51,055 nt of DNA. Source: a candidate division SR1 bacterium. GTDB lineage: Bacteria; Patescibacteriota; Gracilibacteria; Absconditabacterales; Absconditicoccaceae. Of the stretch, positions 43,113 to 51,055 are shown piece after piece. The number at the start of each line of letters is the position of its first letter. Positions within the stretch are counted from its first letter, which is position 1. The stretch spans positions 1 to 51,055 of the forward strand of contig JAPLUU010000022.1 in assembly GCA_026397515.1 (NCBI GenBank). The letters are read 5' to 3'. Position numbers and translations under genes: made by a program. Under the pieces are notes generated by a model. It was not told where the DNA came from. It searched no databases and saw only the letters and a program-made list of their open reading frames with translations.

Positions 43113-43988
43113 TTATTTCAACCACGCCTTCACTATTCTGATATTAAAATGAAAGGTTTTTACTTCTTCGAAAATGAATTTGTCATCATATAACTGACGC
43201 AAAACATCTACTTGCCACGTCATCATTTCTAGAAACATTACTAAATTTTTGGGGTGTAATCAGATAATCTGATCCAACATTATCTTGTAATAATCTAGTC
43301 CATCATCTCATCCAACAAAGGCGGGTTTTGGTTCTCGTTTTTTGACATTATCTGATACATTCGCTTCAAATGTTTCTTCTGGTATGTATGGTAAATTAGC
43401 TACAATAACCGTAGTGCCATCAGGCAATTCACTGATTCAGCGAACCAGGAAATCGAGCAAATCTGATTGGAAAAAATCTACCTTTCAAGAAAAGTCAGTG
43501 ATTAATTTTTGATAATTTCTTTTGGCAATTTCTAGTGCATCAGCAAAATAATCTGAAAATATTGCATGAGAAAAATACGTAGGATTTTGAAGTAAAACGG
43601 AAATTCAAAGCACCCCACAACCCGTTCAAATATCTAGAAGAAGATTCTCTCCTAATTTTCAATTTTCAATTTTCAATTTTCAATTAATATATTCCGTCGT
43701 TGCGGTAATCATGTACTCAGTTTCTGGCCTTGGAATAAGTGTCGCTTCATTAACGAAGAATTCTTTTCAGAAAAAATCTACATGACCAAGGATATATTCT
43801 AATGGTTTTTTGTCTTCTACATATGACTTGTAAGCAGCAAGTACTTTTTGTATAATCTCATCAGATAATTCCTGATCAGTATTGGTTCGCAATTCCTCTC
43901 TTGAACACTGCAAAAACGTACAAAGAAATTTTTGAAGAACAAATTTTTCTGTAAGATCAACACGTCACAATAACGCTCAAAGCTTCAT
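43113..43988 (-). CDS. prmC: Release factor glutamine methyltransferase
   Basis: 291 residues, typical length. It methylates the GGQ Gln of peptide release factors. Landmarks: KKPLEYILGHVDFFGKEFFV, IPRPETEYMI, motif I LLDIGTGCGVLGIS, catalytic NLPYIPEE (NPPY-type motif), and GDDGLDYYK. Several of the motif glycines are TGA. A 7-base tandem repeat (AATTTTC on the plus strand) encodes NGKLKIENGKLGEN just before motif I, a low-complexity insert. It is convergent with the small gene at 42957. Confidence 0.92.
43654..43685. repeat. Heptanucleotide tandem repeat inside prmC
   Basis: AATTTTC repeated about 4.5 times. The same heptad occurs in non-coding sequence at 33285-33310. Inside prmC it encodes a linker just before motif I; unit gain or loss in numbers not divisible by three would shift the frame. 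Confidence 0.75.
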
Positions 43989-44017
43989 AACTATCTTTAT
44001 AATAATAAAACGAATAT

Positions 44018-44410
44018 ATGAATACTAAATTTACCAAAACAAAAACCGTACACCATATTTTGCCAGAATTTCACAAACTGCTTTTAGAGATTGAAAAACA
44101 GCCGCTGATTTCTATATTTATTACCAGAATAAGTCCGAAATGATATAATGAGGAATTATCTTGGTAATAATTACATATGTTTCAATAAAAATATGAATTA
44201 CATTTTTAAGGAACATATGGAATAATACCAGGAAGAATCTCCAGACAACAAAAATGATCGTCTGAATTTCGCTTCAAAATATCATATACTACTACAAGCG
44301 GTATCAAATGCATTATGAGTAAAGGTGCAACGGCACAAGAACTCTTTATAGTTTGCAATGAAAAAGATACCGAAGAAGTTATACAATATTTACATAGTTT
44401 TATCGTTTAG
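44018..44410 (+). pseudogene. DUF2103-like gene interrupted by four in-frame TAA
   Basis: The N-terminal part (TVHHILPEFHKLLLEIEKQP) and the C-terminal part (YGIIPGRIS, GIKCIMSKGATAQELFIVCN) resemble the DUF2103 family (HTTHPGLI..., IIPGRI..., G.QE.F). Both lie in the same frame, separated by about 75 bases holding four TAA codons and unrelated AT-rich sequence, so an insertion or decay disrupts the gene. The tail overlaps the start of the prsW-like gene (ATG 44358). Confidence 0.55.
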
Positions 44411-45404
44411 TCGTACCTTCGTGAATATAGTTCGACCAATCATCACAAGTATCTTATTAGTATATGTACGAATCCGGATCATAAATACAATTTTTTCGCA
44501 AAAAAAAATCAAAATCCGAATAACCCTCAAAGTATTTGGACTCGGCATCATCATAGTAGGATCACTCTTCGCATATACGTATTTATTGTGATTTATGGGA
44601 CAGCAAAACCTAGCTTTAACAAATATTATAGACACCAAAAGTTTATTATTATTCGTAGCATATTGCACACTATTTGTTGTCCTCGTAACGATTTTCTTTA
44701 CTCTGAGACACAATAAAAACACGAAACTTCCTGAGGGTTTTTATGATGTCGAAGGTATACCGACGACTTTAGATACTTCAACTTTAAATGAAGTGCAAAA
44801 GTTGGAGATATCTAAAGCGGTTCGGTACAGAAACCGATACAAAAGAATTGCACAAATACTTCTTATCTGATCCATTTTTTTCGTAGCACTCGCCTACGGA
44901 GGATTCCTTGTAGGAATAAACACATTGATTCTCTATTACTTAGTTTCCGCTTATGCAGAGGAGTATATGAAATATTCGGCAGGAAATAATATGTTTCTCG
45001 CAAATAAAGAACCCAATGAAAGCAATCTAATCTTTTTCTGTATCTTAGTCTGATTGTGATTTAGTGCAGTGGAAAATGTGTTGTATATAGCAAATAGTAT
45101 CATCAATCATGAAAACGTAAACATTATAAATATGTTGATCGGTAGAGGATTGGTAAGTACATTGATTCATATCGTCTCTACAAGTCTGATTGCATTCATT
45201 ATGATCAAAACCAAAAAAACCAATAGCATTATTGTGCCCGTTATCCTAGGTATCATTGGAGGGTTTTGACTCCACAGCATCTATAATCTAAGTTTACAAT
45301 ATAGTCTAAGCTACATAACGATTCCGATAGTTATTCTTGCATTTTTCTTGATGACGTATCTGACGTTTCAGTCTGATATAATCTATAGTTCATCAACCAA
45401 ATAA
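44358..45404 (+). CDS. PrsW-like intramembrane protease
   Basis: 348 residues with about nine hydrophobic segments. The glutamic intramembrane protease signature is present: AEEYMKY (EExxK at 201-205), FSAVENVLYIANSI (E239, N240), a His in LIHIVSTSLIAF (about 271), and GFGLHSIYN near 305-309. In B. subtilis PrsW cuts an anti-sigma factor; the substrate here is unknown. A long cytoplasmic segment (residues ~120-165) is distinctive. TGA glycines lie in the membrane part. Fragments of paralogues occur at 34957, 46059 and 48441. Confidence 0.8.
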
Positions 45405-45449
45405 GTTCTCCTTGATAGGTAAATTGTTTCCAAAAAAAATAATATATAA

Positions 45450-45884
45450 ATGACTGATTTTATTCTATGACCTATTACTACCATGGAACAATCTTCTATG
45501 TCTTTCAAAGAGCTTGCAGAAAAATTAGATATATTCGACCAAGAACGTAAATGGATCAATCTCAGCCCTGAAGATTTAGCAAAATCAATTATGCTTGAAT
45601 GAGCAGAACTATTGGAACATTTTCAATGGGACACAACATTAAAAAACAAATGAAGAATTCCAATGGAAAAAAATAAGGAAGAAATGTGATATGAAGCTGC
45701 AGATATATTAATTTATTTGATGAAATTTTGTCGTGAAACACAGATAGATATTATAGATATAACACTAAAAAAAATAAAGAAACTACAAAAAAAATATCCT
45801 GTAGGATATAACAATACCAAAGATGATAAACCAAATCATGAAGCTTATCTTAAAATAAAGAAAGCCTATAGAGAAAATAAATAA
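45450..45884 (+). CDS. MazG-like nucleotide pyrophosphohydrolase
   Basis: 144 residues. EGAELLEHFQW (ExxE) and EEMGYEAADILIYLMKF (ExxD) form the MazG/DCTPP1 metal site that hydrolyses NTPs or dNTPs to monophosphates, and the C-terminal KKIKKLQKKYPVG is typical of the dCTPP1-like subgroup. ATG 45483 would remove 11 residues. It lies 45 bases after the PrsW-like gene. Confidence 0.82.
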
Positions 45885-45920
45885 AAATCAGATAGAAAAA
45901 ATAAGTAAAAGAAAAACTAA

Positions 45921-46058
45921 TTATTTTTTTGCTGATCTAAATATTTCCATAAGATCATATTCTGTTCCACCAGAAGTATACACAGATTTTAGTAGTAATA
46001 ATGTTTGGTGAATTCAACGTTTACACTCACGTTCTATACGTTGTTTGATAAGAATCAT
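45921..46058 (-). pseudogene. Truncated copy of the 64-aa gene at 48099
   Basis: 45 codons (MILIKQRIERECKRGIHQTL and onward) nearly identical to the C-terminal two thirds of the gene at 48099-48293, with few, mostly conservative changes. The in-frame ATG sits exactly at the breakpoint (46056-46058), so a short protein could still be made. It abuts a prsW tail fragment. Confidence 0.6.
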
Positions 46059-46200
46059 AGTTGGCTTTGGTTTGTATAGCTTATACAATATTGAATTGAA
46101 TTATAGTATTTCATATGTTACGATACCAGTTATCATAGTAGCATCTTTTTTATTAACATATCTATTCTTCAAATCAGATAGGTTGTATAGAAAGAGATAA
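46059..46200 (+). pseudogene. 3' fragment of a prsW-like paralogue
   Basis: Encodes VGFGLYSLYNIELNYSISYV followed by TIPVIIVASFLLTYLFF and a TAA, matching the last 50 residues of the PrsW-like protein (GFGLHSIYNLSLQYSLSYIT...). The rest of that gene is missing. The sequence is diverged but still reads open. Confidence 0.7.
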
Positions 46201-46282
46201 AACATTTCTATTACTATTGACATTTATTACTAAATAATTATAAAAATAGTAAATTTTATCATTTATTTGATAATTTATCATA

Positions 46283-48025
46283 ATGTCGCTAACAGAAAAA
46301 TCTTGAAATGAAGGACTTTTTACTCCAGATGAACTCAAAATTGTATACAACTCACTAAATGGGAAGTGAGATACTATCGCTAGTGGAAGAGAAATTACCA
46401 CGAAACATATAAGACGTGCTTTGAGTAGAGCATTTAAATATAACTCTACAAAAATTATTTCAGAAATTCAGAAAAATATAGAGAAAAAGAAACTTTCTGA
46501 AAAAGAAATTCATATATTAAGATATACGTTAATTGGCCAACTTGAAAAAAAATACAATATAAAGACTTCTTTTGTAACCTTTGAAGATATCACCAAAGAT
46601 GATGATGAAACTTTTATAAAAAAGATTTCCGAAGAAATATATCCTCAAATTAAAAAAGATACTGCTCAATCACATAGAAATTCCTCTGAAACAATGAAGT
46701 TTCGTAAATGAGATGATATCGAAATGAATAGAAAAGCAAATGATCAATATAATATCTCGAAAGCTTGAAGTAGAGGAAAAATAGTTGGTGTTAACAGTAA
46801 TAACTACTATCATGTAGAATTCTCATATTTTCCTGAACCTTGAAATAGAGTACCTCAAACATTTGAAATACATAAAGATTACATGATGCTTATGACACCC
46901 AGAACATTAGAAGACTTTTCTGCAATGGTTCGTATGTCACTGAAAGAAAATATAGACATATCTATTACAAAAAAAGAGATAAGAAAGTATGAAGAGAAAT
47001 ATGAAACTTTGGGTCTAGAAAAGTTAATTGCTGAGGGGATGTTTCTTCCGGTTGATAAAAAACATTATGCTCTAAATTTTGGGGAAGTAACAAAATTTGT
47101 GGCTCCAAAACTCCATGCGATGTATTCAGATCCCACGCTTTATTCATCAGCCGTCATGTTTGAGCCGCCAGCAGAAAGACAGCCAAATGTACTTAGATTG
47201 CAGCTTACTGATGGGTGTGATCACAATAAGTGTACCTATTGTAATGGATTTAACTGAATAAAACATTGTCAAAAGACTAAGGAAGAATTTATTCAACATA
47301 CAGATAAAGTTTTAAGCTCTTTGGATGGATATAAGGGAGAAATAAATAGAGTTTTTATTGGTTCATGAAATGGCTTAGACGTAGATCAAGAAACACTGAA
47401 GGCTTGTGTACAATATGTGAATAGAAAATTAAATCTAAAAAGGATAGCTATCTATGCAAATACTAAATCTATTTTGAGCAAAACTCGGAGAGAGCTAAGG
47501 GCTCTTAGAGAGTCATGATTGTCTTGTATTTATCGATGAGCAGAGACTTGATCTGATGGGGTACTTCAGTATGTGAATAAGGGATGTACATTTGAAGAAA
47601 TGCTTAAAGCCTGAGAAATGATAAATGATGCAAATATGGATTTGTCAGTTATGCTCATGCCAGGACTTGGAGGAAAACGTTATTCAGAGGAACACGTGAA
47701 ATGAATAATTACGTTGTTAAATTCAGTAAGGTTTAAATTTATCACCTTAATGGCAATTAATCCACCTGAGGAATCTAGATACAAAAAAATAATGGCCAAG
47801 GAAATAGCAGAGTGAAATAATAGACCATTAACCGATGTAGAAATTGTAGAACAGGTAAGGGAAATTATCAAAAACACATATCCCAACTGACAAAAAATCT
47901 GAATGTATGGGAAAGAAATAGATATTGTATGATCTAATCCTATCAATTTCAGTGAAACATTATATGACGATGGGAAAAGAGAAATTATAAAAACATGTAA
48001 TAATTATATAAAAGATAATCAATAA
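46283..48025 (+). CDS. Radical SAM protein with long N-terminal extension
   Basis: 580 residues. The cluster motif is CDHNKCTYCNGF (C-x4-C-x2-C), the spacing seen in COG1032-type radical SAM enzymes. Following it are RVFIGSGNGLDVDQETL, a GAETGSDGVLQYVNKG motif and LMPGLGGKRYS. The N-terminal ~300 residues have no radical SAM features; KIVGVNSNNYYHVEFSYFPE may be a small beta barrel. Chemistry and substrate unknown. Codon 1 is ATG 46283. The gene sits between two sets of prsW-related fragments, as though it had been inserted into a decaying locus. Confidence 0.85.
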
Positions 48026-48098
48026 TTTCAGACAACAGTAAAGAGTGATGTAAGTAAATATAAAAAAGAATAACGATAGTATTTTCATTATTTTTGGT

Positions 48099-48293
48099 TT
48101 ATTCTTTTTTTGTTTTTCTAAATACTTCCATAAGATCATGTTCTGTTCCACCAGAAGTATACACAGATTTTAGTAGTAATAATGTTTGGTGGATTCAACG
48201 TTTACACTCATGTTCTATACGTTGTTTGATAAGCAAATACGATTCAAATAATTTGATGTCTTGATAGTCTTGAACTGCATTATAAGTAATCAT
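48099..48293 (-). CDS. Small hypothetical protein (full-length form)
   Basis: 64 residues: MITYNAVQDYQDIKLFESYL followed by LIKQRIEHECKRGIHQTLLL and an acidic-basic tail. No family known. A truncated copy is at 45921-46058, suggesting recent duplication. One TGA glycine. Confidence 0.6.
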
Positions 48294-48562
48294 AAAATAT
48301 AATTAAAATATAAAATATTTTCTTTTCAAAAAAAATCCACCCATGATTGGGGGACGTGTTTTTTTTTTGGAAACCTCCACCAGGATAATTTTAATCACCA
48401 AAAAAACAAGTGAAATGAAGTTTTTTTTGATGATTAAATTATACCGACGATTTTAGATGCTTCAATTTTAAAAATAATAAAAAATTGGAGATTTCTAAAA
48501 GAGTCGCGTATAAATTTCAGTGAATTAATTTCAAGAGTTTATTGTATAAAAAAGAGTAACTG
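48294..48562. other. Intergenic region with prsW-like fragment
   Basis: AT-rich sequence with an imperfect inverted repeat (AATTTTAATCA near 48389 and TGATGATTAAATT near 48428) and the prsW fragment at 48441-48515. No further gene seen. Confidence 0.45.
48441..48515 (+). pseudogene. Internal fragment of a prsW-like paralogue
   Basis: TACCGACGATTTTAGATGCT and TTGGAGATTTCTAAA match the middle of the prsW-like gene (from 44760: TACCGACGACTTTAGATACT, TTGGAGATATCTAAA). Flanks are lost. Confidence 0.6.
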
Positions 48563-48592
48563 AAAAAACTACCCGGCTAAAGGTAGTTTTTC
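48563..48592 (-). terminator. Terminator of the rRNA unit
   Basis: On the minus strand AAAAACTACC, loop, GGTAGTTTTTT, about 70 bases after the 16S 3' end. Confidence 0.8.
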
Positions 48593-48610
48593 TGATCATT
48601 TAATCAGTAG

Positions 48611-48635
48611 TAATAAAAAGAGATAAAGACATGGT
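48611..48635 (-). other. 16S processing stem, 3' strand
   Basis: The minus-strand sequence ACCATGTCTTTATCTCTTTT pairs almost perfectly with the 16S leader at 50193-50215 (one bulged base), forming the usual precursor stem that brackets 16S. Confidence 0.75.
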
Positions 48636-48663
48636 CGGGTAGTAGGTATTAAGTTCATTATAG

Positions 48664-50192
<1,529 letters not shown>

Positions 50193-50215
50193 ACCATGCT
50201 TTATCTCTTTTTAAT
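50193..50215 (-). other. 16S processing stem, 5' strand
   Basis: Minus-strand leader ATTAAAAAGAGATAAAGCAT, complementary to 48611-48635. It starts a few bases before the mature 16S 5' end. Confidence 0.75.
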
Positions 50216-50369
50216 GCTATTAATGATCTCTACAGACTAGTTGAATTGATCGATAAGCGTAAATTTTGAAAACAGTGAGAGGGATATGGGGGTTGAAGAG
50301 TTTATTTTAAACTTCTCAACTATCTCCACGAAGTCGCTTATTGCAATTTGATCTATTCATCTACTGTAA

Positions 50370-50488
<119 letters not shown>

Positions 50489-50573
50489 TAGAGTAAACGA
50501 AAAATCTACTATAATGAAAAGATCATTTAGTACAATAGCATAATATATTACGTACAAAAAAAACAATAAATCT

Positions 50574-51055
<482 letters not shown>

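Overview
The window comes from a small-genome, AT-rich bacterium that reads UGA as glycine. Nearly every protein gene here is interrupted by in-frame TGA if the standard code is used. It becomes one continuous, family-like protein if TGA is Gly (translation table 25), and TAA/TAG remain the stops. This code is known from Absconditabacteria (SR1) and Gracilibacteria. The AT-richness, short intergenic gaps, orphan acyl carrier protein and divergent rRNA fit Absconditabacteria best. Gene extents below are given under code 25.

Layout. 1-1853 (minus strand): EF-Tu gene (partial, with an unexpected in-frame TAA), tRNA-Pro, a partial tRNA copy, a GIY-YIG nuclease gene, tRNA-Phe and tRNA-Ile. 2020-11544: two very large exported proteins (1245 and 1728 aa), both with SLH-like C-termini, driven by duplicated leader sequences with consensus promoters. 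11667-20836: accessory, mostly hypothetical genes, including a DUF4012 protein, a zinc-ribbon membrane protein and an AlbA_2/HATPase-type regulator, with three attC-like palindromes around 13.3, 16.7 and 17.4 kb. 20872-32380: small exported and hypothetical proteins, RNase H-like, DnaQ-like exonuclease, membrane HExxH protein, FtsW, a tRNA-Arg locus carrying two damaged tRNA copies and a second GIY-YIG gene, DUF378 protein, acyl carrier protein and Tgt. 32279-34746 (minus): ASCH protein, SAM methyltransferase, YidC, ribosome recycling factor. 35161-40959: DEAD-box helicase, a gene that looks recently acquired (Shine-Dalgarno site and TGA stop), an NDK-like protein lacking the catalytic His, DnaX and a small protein that may be its detached C-terminus, and a GC-richer UGA-free gene. 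41067-48293: hypotheticals, TrpR/YerC-type regulator, tRNA-His, PrmC, a PrsW-like protease with scattered fragments of paralogues, MazG-like pyrophosphatase, radical SAM protein. 48664-51055 (minus): rRNA genes in the order 23S, 5S, 16S.

How it hangs together. Core functions (translation: tuf, frr, tgt, prmC, rRNA, tRNAs; replication: dnaX, exonuclease; envelope: yidC, ftsW, SLH giants) are interleaved with accessory DNA. The 16S 3' end lacks a recognisable CCUCC anti-Shine-Dalgarno, and resident genes lack SD sites. Promoters are near-consensus TTGACA with an unusually constant 16-base spacer. The most unusual structures are the two tRNA loci, each combining a tRNA gene, partial tRNA copies and a tiny GIY-YIG nuclease gene. 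They look like nuclease-linked units that target tRNA genes. Next are the attC-like palindromes with no integrase in view.

Limits: all calls are by eye from the sequence; no homology search or structure prediction was run.
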